Assembly (NCBI GenBank): GCA_029777335.1 | Contig: JAKOSN010000034.1 | Location: 1-33,566, forward strand | Direction: 5' to 3' | Length of the DNA: 33,566 bases | From: Planctomycetota bacterium | GTDB lineage: Bacteria > Planctomycetota > Planctomycetia > Gemmatales > Gemmataceae | In this document: positions 22,439-31,706 of the stretch, piece by piece | How the letters are laid out: each line of letters begins with the position of its first letter | Numbering within the stretch: the first letter of the stretch is position 1 | Notes under the pieces: model-generated | Told to the model about the DNA's origin: nothing | Seen by the model: the letters and a program-made list of their open reading frames with translations, nothing else | Databases searched by the model: none | Program-made: the position numbers and the translations under genes

Positions 22439-25078
22439 ATGGCTGCGCGCGAGTCTTTCCGAGGTCAACCCCGCCAGCGAACGACTCGTCTGGGCGTTCG
22501 CCTGATGGATCGTTTTTCGCGCTTGCTGATCACCATCTGTGGCCTGGGAACCATTCTGGCGGTTTCCACGGTCTTTCTCTACCTCTTCTGGGTGGTCATT
22601 CCGCTCTTCTGGTCGGCGCATGTCGAGGCCGACACTCCCACGGCCCCCTTGCCGCGCCTGCCGTTGCATGTTGGGATCGACGACGCCCAGATGATCGGCT
22701 GGGCGCTCGCCGCGGACGGCACCCTGGAGATCTTTCGCCTGGACACCGGCGCGGTGCTGGAGAAAAAACAACTCTTTGAGAAGGGCGCCCCCACCGCCCA
22801 GTCGCAGGCGATCAATCACGATGAGATGCGCGACGGCCTCAAGACGAGCGTCAAGCAGATCGCGTTTGGCTTTGCCGACGGGCGAGTCCGGCTGGGGAAG
22901 TTCGGCTTTAAAACGACCTTTCTGGAGAAAGGGCAAGTTCCACCCAGTGTGCAGGAACTGCATGTGGGCGAGGTCGCGCCCTTTCGCTCCGGGATGATCA
23001 CGCCCACCTCCCAGGGGCAATATCGGCTCGAAGAGGTGGAGATCGATCTGCCGGCCGCCTCCAAACCGCTGGTGTCCTCGCGGGCGGCCATCGAACGAAT
23101 CGATCACAGCAAGGGCAACGTTGGCGGGGTAATTTGTGTGCTGTCCGCTGATGGGCAGTTGATTCTGAACACCGTGCGTGAACAGACCAACTTCGCGACC
23201 GGCGAGATCATGATTCGCCCCTTGCGTTCGGTGACGCTCCCCTATCAACCCCCCAAAGGACTGGGCAAACCCGACCATGTGCTCCTCTCGGGACTGGGTG
23301 ATCAGGTCTATTTGATCTGGAAAAACGGGATGTTGCAGCGCATCGATGCACGCAACCAGGACAAACCGCAACTCGCCGAAACGGTATCTCTGACGGAGAA
23401 TGACGCCGAGGTGACAGCGCTTCGCTTTCTGATCGGCAAGACGACGCTGATGGTGGGGGATTCGCACGGCCAGGTGCGCGCCTGGTTCCTGGCCGAGGCA
23501 ACCGAGGCCTTGTCGACGGACAGCTGGAAGTTTGTCTGCGGGCACACGCTGCAAGGCCCGGCCGCGCCGGTGACCGCGCTGGCTGCCTCGGATCGAACGC
23601 GCCTGGTGCTGGCCGGTTTTGCGAATGGCGAGGGACGGCTGTCCGCCGTCACCAGCGAAAAATTGCTCGCCACCGTCACAACCCAGGGTGGTGTTCCGGT
23701 GCAGCGTGTGCTGCTGGCGCCGCGCGATGATGCGATTCTGCTGATCAGCAAGGATGCGATTGCCCGCTGGAACGTTGATCCCCGCCACCCGGAAATTACG
23801 CTTGGCGCGTTGTTCAAAAAGGTCTGGTACGAGGGACGTTCGCAGCCCGAATATGTCTGGGAATCGTCCAGTGGCGACGATGCTTTCGAGCCGAAATACA
23901 GCCTGATTCCGCTGATTTTCGGCACACTCAAGGGGAGCTTTTACTCGCTCCTCTTTGGGGTTCCGCTGGCGCTGCTGGCGGCCATCTACACCAGCGAGTT
24001 CATGCATCCCAGGGCAAAGGCGCTCATCAAACCGACGATTGAACTGATGGCGAGTTTGCCCAGCGTGGTGCTTGGCTTTCTGGCCGGGCTGGTCTTTGCA
24101 CAATTCGTCGAGCGCGTGGTGCCGACGATCCTCGCCTGTTTTGCCTGTGTTCCCTTTGCTTTCATCGCCGGGGCGTACCTGTGGCAGGTGTTACCCGAGA
24201 AGATCGGGGCCTCTCTGGCGCGCTGGCGCTTTGCCTTTATTTGCCTGGTGTTGCCGATCGGCCTGGGTGGCGGATGGCTGCTGGGGCCGGTATTTGAACG
24301 CTGGCTGTTCAACGGGGATCTGCGCCGCTGGCTGGATACCGGCGAGGGGAGTGGGTTTGGCGGCTGGATGTTTCTGCTGGTTCCGCTCAGCGCGATCCTG
24401 GTGAGCCTCCTGATCGGCACCCGTGTCAATCCGTGGCTGCGCCGGCTGACCCGGGACTGGCCCCGTTCGCGCGTGGCGCTGGTCGATCTGGCCAAGATGG
24501 CGGGAGGAATGACGCTGACGTTGGGGCTGGCAGCGCTGGGGTCGTCTCTGCTCAGCGAGATGCAGCACGTCGTGGATCCCCGGCATTCGTGGTACATGTA
24601 CCTGGGGCCGTACACGCAACGCAATGCCCTGGTGGTTGGGTTTGTCATGGGGTTCGCCATCATTCCCATCATTTACACGATCTCTGAAGATGCTCTTTCG
24701 GCGGTGCCCAGCCATCTGCGTTCGGCGTCGCTGGCCGCCGGGGCAACCCCGTGGCAAACGGCGATTCGCATTGTGATTCCCACGGCCATGAGCGGGCTCT
24801 TTTCCGCGGTGATGATCGGCCTGGGCCGGGCGGTGGGCGAAACAATGATCGTGCTGATGGCAACCGGAAATACGCCGATCCTGGAGATGAACATCTTCAA
24901 CGGGTTCCGCACGCTCTCGGCCAATATTGCCGTGGAACTCCCCGAGGCGGTCAAGGACAGCACGCACTATCGCACTCTGTACCTGGCCGCCCTCACGCTG
25001 CTCCTGGCGACGTTTGTTCTCAACACCATTGCCGAGATGGTCCGACTGCGCTTCCGGCGGAGGGCCTTCCAGCTATGA
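22439..25078 (+). CDS. pstC: Phosphate ABC transporter permease PstC with large periplasmic propeller-like insert
   Basis: At 879 residues this is nearly three times a normal PstC. An N-terminal transmembrane helix (~29-58) is followed by ~425 residues with repeated WD40/PQQ-like strands, for example MIGWALAADGTLEIFRLD, IAFGFADGRVRLGKFG and VLSADGQLILNTVREQ. These probably form a propeller on the periplasmic side. The permease core runs from ~484 to the end, with the EAA loop SAVPSHLRSASLAAGATPW that docks PstB. A further insert of ~100 residues lies between the third and fourth core helices. Similar enlarged PstC proteins exist in some gammaproteobacteria (from memory). The start is uncertain: ATG 22439 is chosen over GTG 22379 and ATG 22505, and none has a good ribosome-binding site. 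It overlaps pstA by 4 nt. Confidence 0.9.
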   Translation: MAARESFRGQPRQRTTRLGVRLMDRFSRLLITICGLGTILAVSTVFLYLFWVVIPLFWSAHVEADTPTAPLPRLPLHVGIDDAQMIGWALAADGTLEIFRLDTGAVLEKKQLFEKGAPTAQSQAINHDEMRDGLKTSVKQIAFGFADGRVRLGKFGFKTTFLEKGQVPPSVQELHVGEVAPFRSGMITPTSQGQYRLEEVEIDLPAASKPLVSSRAAIERIDHSKGNVGGVICVLSADGQLILNTVREQTNFATGEIMIRPLRSVTLPYQPPKGLGKPDHVLLSGLGDQVYLIWKNGMLQRIDARNQDKPQLAETVSLTENDAEVTALRFLIGKTTLMVGDSHGQVRAWFLAEATEALSTDSWKFVCGHTLQGPAAPVTALAASDRTRLVLAGFANGEGRLSAVTSEKLLATVTTQGGVPVQRVLLAPRDDAILLISKDAIARWNVDPRHPEITLGALFKKVWYEGRSQPEYVWESSSGDDAFEPKYSLIPLIFGTLKGSFYSLLFGVPLALLAAIYTSEFMHPRAKALIKPTIELMASLPSVVLGFLAGLVFAQFVERVVPTILACFACVPFAFIAGAYLWQVLPEKIGASLARWRFAFICLVLPIGLGGGWLLGPVFERWLFNGDLRRWLDTGEGSGFGGWMFLLVPLSAILVSLLIGTRVNPWLRRLTRDWPRSRVALVDLAKMAGGMTLTLGLAALGSSLLSEMQHVVDPRHSWYMYLGPYTQRNALVVGFVMGFAIIPIIYTISEDALSAVPSHLRSASLAAGATPWQTAIRIVIPTAMSGLFSAVMIGLGRAVGETMIVLMATGNTPILEMNIFNGFRTLSANIAVELPEAVKDSTHYRTLYLAALTLLLATFVLNTIAEMVRLRFRRRAFQL

Positions 25079-26679
25079 GCGCATCCACGATTCCAAGCCC
25101 CTCTGTTCCTGCTGTCGCACCGGTGGAAACGCCGGGGACGCCACGTCGTCGTCGCAGCCGAAGTGCTCTGCTGGCGGCCGGCGAACCGTCCATCTGGTTC
25201 ACGGGTGGAGCACTGGTGGTGGCCCTGGTGATGATCGTCGGGCTGCTGGGGCTGATCTTCTATCAGGGCGGTGCCACTTTCTGGCCCGGTCCGCTGGTGG
25301 AGATCACGACCCACGACGGACGCACCTTCCTGGGTGAGGTCACGCGGTCCGAGGACTATCGCCTGGACGCTGACACCCTGAACAAACTGCCGCCCGCCAT
25401 CGCCGCCAACGCGCGCGCGCTGCTGGCCGCCCATGAAGGGCAGATGCGGCGACGCCTGCTGCGCACCGGCAATTTCGATCTCACCGGCAGCGAGTATCAA
25501 TGGGTGAGCGATTACGAAGTGGTTCGCGAAACCGAGCCTCTCTGGGCTGTCACCGTCGAACGCACCGACTGGGGCAACTGCTACGGGGTGGTCCAGGGGT
25601 TTCTGGTCACCAACGAACTCCGGGTGAAGGATCCTGCTCGGGCCGAGGTGGAAACGAACGACCCCGGGACGGCCTGGAATCGCTTTCAGCAGGTCCATGA
25701 GGGGGTGCGCGACAAACTGGCCAACGAGCATTATTTTGTGCGCTTGCAAACCCGCGGCGGCAGCAAGGGGGATAAGGTGTATGACCTCCCCGTGGAGGAG
25801 GTTGTGCTGGCCTATCCGGCGAATCAGCTCAGTTTTGGCGGTCGCTTCAAGGTGTATCTCACGCGCTGGGTGGAATTCCTCACCGACAAGCCCCGCATGG
25901 CGAACACCGAGGGGGGCGTGCTTCCCGCCATCTGGGGCACCGTGGCGATGACGTTGCTTCTCTCGCTCCTGGTGGTTCCGTTCGGGGTGCTGGCCGCCCT
26001 TTATCTGCGCGAGTACGCCCGCCCGGGACCGATTGTCAGCGCGGTGCGCATCGCCATCAACAATCTCGCCGGCGTGCCGAGCATTGTCTTCGGGGTTTTT
26101 GGCCTGGGGTTCTTCTGCTACTTGCTGGGCGGCAGCGTCGACCAGGTCTTCTTCAGAGATCGCTTGCCCTCCCCCACGTTCGGCACCGGAGGCTTGCTGT
26201 GGGCGTCGATGACACTGGCGCTGTTGACCTTGCCGGTGGTGATCGTTTCGACGGAAGAGGCGTTGGCAGCGGTCCCCAGTTCCATGCGGGAAGGATCGTA
26301 TGCATGCGGCGCGAGCAAGTGGCAAACGATCTGGCGGATCGTCTTGCCACGGGCACTCCCCGGGATCATGACGGGCATGATTCTGGCGATGGCGCGCGGG
26401 GCGGGAGAGGTGGCACCGCTGATGCTGGTCGGCGTGCTCAAACACGCGCCCGAATTGCCGATCGATGGAGTATTCCCCTTTGTGCATCTGCAAAGAAGCT
26501 TTATGCACCTGGGGTTCCACATCTTCGACGTCGGGTTTCAGAGCCGCAATAGCGAGGCGGCTCGCCCCATGGTCTACACCACAACCTTCCTGCTGATTGT
26601 GATCATTGCCCTGTTGAACCTGATGGCGGTCTGGTTGCGCTCGCGCTTGCGGCGGCGCTTCCAGGTCAGCCATTTCTAG
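25075..26679 (+). CDS. pstA: Phosphate ABC transporter permease PstA with ~215-residue insert
   Basis: This 534-residue inner-membrane permease is the partner of PstC. After a Pro/Arg-rich leader, TM1 lies at ~39-65. A charged soluble segment at ~66-280, likely periplasmic, comes next; the usual PstA (~290 residues) lacks it. The core from ~282 has the typical permease helices and the EAA loop [26 protein letters not shown]. The segment [14 protein letters not shown] is characteristic of PstA. The insert contains no motif I recognise. The start codon overlaps the pstC stop (ATGA), so the two are translationally coupled. Both permeases carry extra domains, which suggests they may interact outside the membrane. 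Confidence 0.92.
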   Translation: MSASTIPSPSVPAVAPVETPGTPRRRRSRSALLAAGEPSIWFTGGALVVALVMIVGLLGLIFYQGGATFWPGPLVEITTHDGRTFLGEVTRSEDYRLDADTLNKLPPAIAANARALLAAHEGQMRRRLLRTGNFDLTGSEYQWVSDYEVVRETEPLWAVTVERTDWGNCYGVVQGFLVTNELRVKDPARAEVETNDPGTAWNRFQQVHEGVRDKLANEHYFVRLQTRGGSKGDKVYDLPVEEVVLAYPANQLSFGGRFKVYLTRWVEFLTDKPRMANTEGGVLPAIWGTVAMTLLLSLLVVPFGVLAALYLREYARPGPIVSAVRIAINNLAGVPSIVFGVFGLGFFCYLLGGSVDQVFFRDRLPSPTFGTGGLLWASMTLALLTLPVVIVSTEEALAAVPSSMREGSYACGASKWQTIWRIVLPRALPGIMTGMILAMARGAGEVAPLMLVGVLKHAPELPIDGVFPFVHLQRSFMHLGFHIFDVGFQSRNSEAARPMVYTTTFLLIVIIALLNLMAVWLRSRLRRRFQVSHF

Positions 26680-26696
26680 GAGAGCGGAGCATCCTC

Positions 26697-27638
26697 ATGA
26701 CCGTTCCCAAGACCGATCAGCCCGCCGTTCATCTCACGGCACCGCTTCTGCAGCAGGTGTCGCCCCCGTCGGCTCAGCCCGGGGCGATCGTGGGATTGGC
26801 GACTCCGGCGAGTACCTCGAAACTGGCGGCCATTGCCCGGGGGGAAAAGGTCGAGACGATCACGCATGCGGCGGTGAGTCGGGAAACGCCCGTGCTGGAG
26901 GTTTTGCGCTTCAACCTCTGGTACGGAGCCAAGCAGGCGTTGCACGAGATTTCGCTGCCGCTGCCCGAGGGAAAGGTCACGGCGCTGATTGGCCCCTCGG
27001 GGTGCGGCAAATCGACCCTGCTGCGCTCGGTCAACCGGATGAATGACCTGATCGACACCGTGCGCATTCAGGGCGACATGAAACTGCATGGCGATTCCAT
27101 CTATCACCCCGCCGTCGACGTGATCGAGCTGCGCAAGCGCATGGGGATGGTCTTTCAAAAGCCCAATCCCTTCCCCATGAGCATTTACGAAAATGTGGTT
27201 TATCCGCTTCGCGTGGATGGCGAACGAGATCGACGACTGCTCGACGAAACGGCGGAGCGTTGTCTGCGCGGGGCGGCGCTGTGGGATGAGGTGAAGGACC
27301 GGCTGCATGAAAGCGCCCTGGCGCTGTCGGGGGGACAGCAACAGCGCGTGTGCATTGCTCGGGCCATTGCTGGAGATCCCGAGGTGCTCTTGCTGGACGA
27401 GCCGTGCTCGGCGCTCGATCCGATCGCCACCAACAAGATCGAGGAACTGATCCAGGAACTGAAGGGCGCTTACACCATCTTGATTGTGACCCACAACATG
27501 CAACAGGCGGCTCGAACGAGCGATTACACCGCCTTCATGTACATGGGCTATGTCATCGAGTATGGGCCAACAGCGGATCTCTTCGTCAATCCGCATGTGA
27601 AGGAAACGCAGGACTACATCACCGGCCGCTTCGGGTGA
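26697..27638 (+). CDS. pstB: Phosphate ABC transporter ATPase PstB
   Basis: This 313-residue ATPase energises phosphate import. Walker A is GPSGCGKST (~99-107), the signature motif LSGGQQQR is near 210, Walker B is [13 protein letters not shown] (~228-240) and the switch His is in VTHNMQQA. The Q-loop [16 protein letters not shown] is typical of PstB. About 65 residues of low-complexity, Pro/Ala-rich sequence precede the ABC domain, which normal PstB (~255 residues) lacks. The start is ATG 26697 with GGAG 7 nt upstream, 17 nt after the pstA stop. The length of the extension might be overestimated if a later start were used, but no better ribosome-binding site was seen. Confidence 0.93.
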   Translation: MTVPKTDQPAVHLTAPLLQQVSPPSAQPGAIVGLATPASTSKLAAIARGEKVETITHAAVSRETPVLEVLRFNLWYGAKQALHEISLPLPEGKVTALIGPSGCGKSTLLRSVNRMNDLIDTVRIQGDMKLHGDSIYHPAVDVIELRKRMGMVFQKPNPFPMSIYENVVYPLRVDGERDRRLLDETAERCLRGAALWDEVKDRLHESALALSGGQQQRVCIARAIAGDPEVLLLDEPCSALDPIATNKIEELIQELKGAYTILIVTHNMQQAARTSDYTAFMYMGYVIEYGPTADLFVNPHVKETQDYITGRFG

Positions 27639-27654
27639 GAATGAAGGAGATTGT

Positions 27655-28185
27655 ATGCCAAGAACCGCGCTGCTCGGGGGGATCGTTCTGGGGATGATGG
27701 CGCTCGTCGGATCGGTGTGCGCCGAGGATCGCCCGGTCGTTTTTGAAGTCCGTGTTCCCGCGGATGCCACCGTGGAGATCAACGGCAAGAAAACCACTTC
27801 CACGGGCGCGGTGCGCAGGTATGAGGCGCCCCCGTTGGCCCCTGGCAAGACCTATACCTACACCTTGAAGATCGTCGCGCAAGGAAAGGAAATCGTCGAG
27901 AAGATCGAGGTCGGTTCGGACAAGGTGGCAGTCTTCGATCTGCGCGAGAAGTTCAGCGCCAAGCCCCCCACCGGGAACAAGTACGATCGCGAGGGGTTTG
28001 TCACCTTTGTGAAGGACAATCGTCTGTGGGTGTTCCGAACCGACAGCAAGGATCTGGCCGAGTTCAAGAAACTCGGTGAAGTTGAAAAGCATGTCACGCG
28101 GATTGCCGCCGGGCCGGATGGGATGACCATCAAGGCGCCCGATGCCGCCACGCTCGACGCCTATCTGAAGGCCACCCAGAAGTGA
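27655..28185 (+). CDS. Secreted protein with planctomycete TIGR03000 domain, in the pst operon
   Basis: This 176-residue protein has a Sec signal peptide of ~23 residues (hydrophobic stretch ending SVCA-E). Residues ~28-75 read VFEVRVPADATVEINGKKT followed by GAVRRYEAPPLAPGKTYTYTLK, the pattern of TIGR03000, a domain of unknown function found almost only in planctomycetes. The C-terminal ~100 residues are Lys-rich and unassigned. It follows pstB by 16 nt with a strong GAAGGAGA ribosome-binding site, so it is probably cotranscribed with the phosphate transporter and may act in the same compartment as PstS and the PstC/PstA inserts. No enzyme motif is visible. Confidence 0.82.
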   Translation: MPRTALLGGIVLGMMALVGSVCAEDRPVVFEVRVPADATVEINGKKTTSTGAVRRYEAPPLAPGKTYTYTLKIVAQGKEIVEKIEVGSDKVAVFDLREKFSAKPPTGNKYDREGFVTFVKDNRLWVFRTDSKDLAEFKKLGEVEKHVTRIAAGPDGMTIKAPDAATLDAYLKATQK

Positions 28186-28193
28186 ACCTTCGC

Positions 28194-28229
28194 CGCGTCT
28201 CGTCGGTGCCTGGGAACCGACGAGACGCG
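28194..28229. terminator. Perfect 14-bp hairpin between convergent pst and pho operons
   Basis: CGCGTCTCGTCGGT (28194-28207) and ACCGACGAGACGCG (28216-28229) pair without mismatch around an 8-nt loop. It lies in the 52-nt gap between the TIGR03000 gene and phoB and could serve both strands. Confidence 0.75.
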
Positions 28230-28237
28230 AGGCGGTC

Positions 28238-28918
28238 TCAGTTGCGTGATTCGCGGAAACGATAGCCAACCCCGCGCACGGTTTCGATCAGGTCCGAATC
28301 GCCAAGTTTGCGGCGCAGGGTCTTGATGTGCACGTCGATCGTTCGTTCCAGGACGATGGCGCCCTCGCCGATGGCGGCATCCATCAATTGATGGCGCGTA
28401 AAGGCACGGCCGGGCTGGCGCAGCATGCATTCAAGGAGTCGAAACTCGGTTGGGGTCAACTCCAGTTCGCGCCCCTCCACGAAGGTGCGATGGCGGACGC
28501 GATCGATTTTCACGCCCAGATATTCAATCACTTCCACGGGGTCGGTGCTGCCCTCGACGCGGCGCTGCAGCGCCTTGATGCGCTGACTCAAAACCTTCAC
28601 GCTAAAGGGCTTGGTCACGTAGTCATCAGCGCCCATGGAGAAACCGACCACCTGATCGGTTTCCTCGGACTTGGCCGTCAGGATGATGATGGGAATATCG
28701 CGCGTCCGTTCGCCGGAGCGCAGCTCGCGACAAACATCCAGCCCATTGAGGACCGGCAGCATCAGATCCAGGAGGATCAGGTCGGGGAGGAGCGTTTGCG
28801 CCTTGCGCAGCCCTTCCTGGCCGTCATGGGCGACGATCGTTTCGTAGCCCTCGCGCTGCAGGTTGTAGGTGAGCACATCGGTCAGGCCGCGCTCGTCCTC
28901 GATGATAAGGATTCGCAT
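28238..28918 (-). CDS. phoB: PhoB-type response regulator
   Basis: This 226-residue regulator has an N-terminal receiver domain with acidic Glu7/Asp8, phospho-acceptor Asp51 (LILLDLMLP), the Thr in ILTAKSEE and Lys in VTKPF. The C-terminal winged helix of the OmpR/PhoB type includes LTPTEFRLLECML and RTIDVHIKTLRRKLGD. Phosphorylated PhoB activates the Pho regulon under phosphate starvation. The assignment to PhoB over other OmpR-type regulators rests on its place beside phoU and pst. The start is ATG 28918; the frame extends upstream to GTG 28975, but family members start at MRILIIEDE. It lies 80 nt after phoU on the same strand. No phoR sensor kinase is in the window. Confidence 0.88.
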   Translation of the reverse strand: MRILIIEDERGLTDVLTYNLQREGYETIVAHDGQEGLRKAQTLLPDLILLDLMLPVLNGLDVCRELRSGERTRDIPIIILTAKSEETDQVVGFSMGADDYVTKPFSVKVLSQRIKALQRRVEGSTDPVEVIEYLGVKIDRVRHRTFVEGRELELTPTEFRLLECMLRQPGRAFTRHQLMDAAIGEGAIVLERTIDVHIKTLRRKLGDSDLIETVRGVGYRFRESRN

Positions 28919-28998
28919 CCGTGCCACCGTGGGGATGTTCGCTGCGGTCGTCATAATCACTGGACAGGTCTCCACGAAGGAGGAGCCAGAGCCGTCGA

Positions 28999-29673
28999 TC
29001 AGCCCTCGACCCGGACCGCCGTCGGACGATGGCGGACAATTTCTCCTTCAACCAGATAGATCACATCTTCGGCAATGTTGGTTGCGTGATCGGCGATCCG
29101 CTCCAGGTGCCGGGTGGCGGAAAAAAGCGAGAGCGCCGGCTCGATAAGTTCCGGGTGGGACTTCATCGTCTGGATGATGTCCTGAATAATCTCGTCGTTG
29201 TAGTGATCGACCTCGTCATCCAGGCGCCAGACTACGCGCGCCTGATGGACGTTGAGATTGACGAAGGAATCCAGACTCTGATGCACCATGGTGGTGGTCA
29301 GGTCGGTCATCTTCTGCAACTTCTCAGGGATCGGCATGTAGGGAGGGCGCGCCAGTTGAATGGCTCGTTCGGCGATATCCTCGGCCAGGTCGCCCATGCG
29401 CTCCAGATCGACGTTGATCATCATGGCGGCGGTAATCTTGCGCAGATCGACCGCGACCGGCTGATGCAGGGCAAGAATCTTCAGACATTCTTCGTCGATG
29501 TGGTTCTCTTCGAGATCGATCTGGGAATCGCCGCGAATCACCTCGTGCGCCAGTTCGACATTGCGCTCCTGCAAGGCGCGAATCGCCTTGTAAATGGCTA
29601 CTTCAACCAGCCCGGCGAGGGCCAGAATATCTCGCTGCAGATAGTCGAGATCGCGTTGCATATGCTTGGACAT
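28999..29673 (-). CDS. phoU: Phosphate transport regulator PhoU
   Basis: This 224-residue helical protein is of normal PhoU length. It shows the two three-helix-bundle repeats with metal-binding E/DxxxD motifs: DLERMGDLAEDIAE in the first and HLERIADHATNIAED in the second. PhoU links the Pst transporter to the Pho sensor kinase and restrains signalling when phosphate is ample. The start is ATG 29673, with GGAG 11 nt upstream. It is the first gene of a phoU-phoB unit that converges on the pst operon. This order differs from the common pstSCAB-phoU arrangement. Confidence 0.93.
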   Translation of the reverse strand: MSKHMQRDLDYLQRDILALAGLVEVAIYKAIRALQERNVELAHEVIRGDSQIDLEENHIDEECLKILALHQPVAVDLRKITAAMMINVDLERMGDLAEDIAERAIQLARPPYMPIPEKLQKMTDLTTTMVHQSLDSFVNLNVHQARVVWRLDDEVDHYNDEIIQDIIQTMKSHPELIEPALSLFSATRHLERIADHATNIAEDVIYLVEGEIVRHRPTAVRVEG

Positions 29674-30048
29674 GTTACGGCCGGCTCCCTGATCCGGTTA
29701 GCGTAAAGGGGAACACCAACGCTACAGGTATGGTAGGAACCAGCACGAGGATGAGACGGAGCGAGGAGAGCGAATGCCTCCCACGCCGGAAAGGCGAGAC
29801 CGAGGGTTGGCGCAACATCCGGTCAGTGCAGGGAGGCACAAAACACCTCAGGATGGCAGACTCCAGATGCCAGGGCGCAGAGTGGGAGCGAAGATATCCT
29901 ATCCGGCGATTGTGTGATTTTGATGAAGATCCGGGGAGAAATCCGGGCGAAGGGAGTGACTTGCAGCGTGCAGGCGGAGCACCTAGAACGACAGGGCGTG
30001 TGCGGGGCCCTCGGGCGGGACCAACAGCCAGCGTCAGGGGAGGAAACG
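29674..30048. other. 375-nt divergent intergenic region phoU/nadD
   Basis: No gene is convincing here. Small frames exist but have no family features. One short inverted repeat, TAGCGT/ACGCTA, is at 29699-29724. It should hold the promoters of phoU and nadD, but I could not identify clear -35/-10 pairs or a Pho box. Confidence 0.4.
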
Positions 30049-30696
30049 ATGACCGCGACCGCGCCGCGTAAGCGGGTCGGCATCTTTGGGGGCACCTTCG
30101 ATCCCATCCACCTGGGCCATCTGATCCTCGCGGAGCAGTGCCGGGAACAGGGGCAACTCGACGAGGTCTGGTTTCTCCCGGCCTCGCGCCCACCGCACAA
30201 GCAGGACCAGACGATCACCCGCTTCGACCAGCGTGTGGAGATGATTGCCCTGGCGATTGCCGGTCATCCAGCCTTTCGCATCGAGGAACTGGAAAAGGAA
30301 CGTCCCGGGTTCAACTACACCGCCGATACCTTGCAGGAACTCCATCAGCGCCATCCCGAGAGCGATCTCTACCTCTTGCTTGGGTCGGATTCGCTGGCGG
30401 ATTTGCCAGGGTGGCACGAACCCAGGCGGATCATTGAGAATGCCGGGTTGCTGGTCATGCTCCGCGCCAACACCAACCCTGTGCCCACGGAAATGCTGCG
30501 TGCGCGCTTGCTCCTTCCCGACACGGTGCCCCTCAAGGTGGAATGGATCCAGGCGCCGCCACTGATCGACATTGCGAGTCGGGAACTCCGCAAGCGCGTG
30601 GAACTCGGCCGCACGATTCGCTACCTCGTGCCGCGCGCCGTGGAATGCTACATCCATGAGAAAAAGCTGTATCTACCGCCGCGCCCCAGCGGGTGA
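30049..30696 (+). CDS. nadD: Nicotinate-nucleotide adenylyltransferase NadD
   Basis: This 215-residue enzyme transfers AMP from ATP to nicotinate mononucleotide, making NaAD in NAD synthesis. The N-terminal GIFGGTFDPIHLGHL carries the nucleotidyltransferase GxFDPxHxGH motif. PASRPPHK, the LLLGSDSL substrate loop and, near the C-terminus, ASRELRKRV (counterpart of the ISSTxIR motif) are all in place. The start is ATG 30049, after AGGGGAGG; the longer frame from 29914 has no such site. It is 200 nt before the succinate dehydrogenase genes and is probably not part of their operon. Confidence 0.95.
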   Translation: MTATAPRKRVGIFGGTFDPIHLGHLILAEQCREQGQLDEVWFLPASRPPHKQDQTITRFDQRVEMIALAIAGHPAFRIEELEKERPGFNYTADTLQELHQRHPESDLYLLLGSDSLADLPGWHEPRRIIENAGLLVMLRANTNPVPTEMLRARLLLPDTVPLKVEWIQAPPLIDIASRELRKRVELGRTIRYLVPRAVECYIHEKKLYLPPRPSG

Positions 30697-30896
30697 AGTC
30701 GGGGCGACCGGCGACACTCTCTGGTCAACCCTGGCGTGGCAGCTACAACAACAAGGATCGACAGGCTTCACTGAAAGGGGCCCTCCACCCAGCCACTCCT
30801 GCGCTCACGCCTGTTTCAGAGCCGTTCTGGACGACAGACGTCGAACCTTGGCCGAATGCTGGTGCGGAACCCCATGCTGATCGAGGGAGAGGTTCC

Positions 30897-31703
30897 ATGA
30901 CTCAACTGACCACGGTGGCCCCTCCAGAAGGGTTCGGCGCCACCATGCGTCGGGATATCTGGTGGCTACGTCCAACTCTGATCCTGGCGGCCTTCGCGAC
31001 CTTCCTGATTTATGGCACCATCTGTGCCTTTCAGGAACCGCTCTACACGATGAAGGACGCCAAGGGCAACCCGGTGCTGGGGCCCTATGTGACGCCGTTT
31101 GAGTCGCCCAACCTGATCGAACTGGGGCTGGCGCCCGCGGGAGTGAACCTCGGACCGTTGCTCCTCACCCCGGCCCTGCTCGTCCTGTGGGCGCCCGGCG
31201 GATTCCGCTTCACCTGTTATTTCTGCCGGCTCGCCTATCATCGTTCGGTGCTCGGCGATCCACCGGGATGTGCGGTCGGCGAATGGAAACGCACCTATCG
31301 CGGGGAAAAAGGGTTTTTCTGGATCAACAATTTCCACCGCTATTTCCTCTATGTGATCCTCATCTTCGTCGTCTTCCACTGGATTCACTTTCTGCTGGCC
31401 TTCTACTACAAGGGGCATGGGCTGGGGATCGGCGTGGGCACGCTGGTGACTGGCTTCGACACCATTGCCCTGACGATGTACGTGGGCGGCTGTCACTCGC
31501 TGCGGCATCTGGTGGGAGGACGGCAGAATCACTTCAACCAGGATTCGCTCACGTTCAAGCTGTGGAACTTTGTGAGCAAGATCAATGCCCATCACGGGCT
31601 ATGGTTCTGGCTCAGCCTCGGCTCGGTCATGCTTGCGGACATGTACATGCGCCTGCTCGCCCATGGCGTCATCAAGGACTTCAACACCTGGAGCAGCTTC
31701 TGA
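30897..31703 (+). CDS. Succinate dehydrogenase membrane anchor, Sdh1-like
   Basis: This 268-residue protein has about five transmembrane helices, at ~26-45, 84-100, 148-170, 177-198 and 235-255. It precedes sdhA by 3 nt, so it is the cytochrome b/anchor subunit of succinate:quinone oxidoreductase. It resembles the anchor of mycobacterial Sdh1 rather than ordinary SdhC: the segment FRFTCYFCRLAYHRS, then DPPGCAVGEW, RYFLYVILIF and GGCHSLRHLVGG fit my memory of that subunit. Cys107, Cys110, His115, Cys125, Cys199, His200 and His204 form two Cys/His clusters. In M. smegmatis Sdh1 similar residues reportedly hold a membrane-embedded Rieske-type Fe-S cluster in place of haem. The start is ATG 30897 after GGGAGAGG; a longer frame from 30693 is rejected. 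Confidence 0.82.
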   Translation: MTQLTTVAPPEGFGATMRRDIWWLRPTLILAAFATFLIYGTICAFQEPLYTMKDAKGNPVLGPYVTPFESPNLIELGLAPAGVNLGPLLLTPALLVLWAPGGFRFTCYFCRLAYHRSVLGDPPGCAVGEWKRTYRGEKGFFWINNFHRYFLYVILIFVVFHWIHFLLAFYYKGHGLGIGVGTLVTGFDTIALTMYVGGCHSLRHLVGGRQNHFNQDSLTFKLWNFVSKINAHHGLWFWLSLGSVMLADMYMRLLAHGVIKDFNTWSSF

Positions 31704-31706
31704 GCG

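Noticed and set aside
21980..24103. 707-residue minus-strand open frame opposite pstS/pstC
   Set aside because: It spans the junction of two real genes and has a shadow-like composition.
30697..30896. Upstream extension of the succinate dehydrogenase anchor to 30693
   Set aside because: The added 68 residues lack membrane or domain features and overlap the nadD end. ATG 30897 has a strong GGGAGAGG site.
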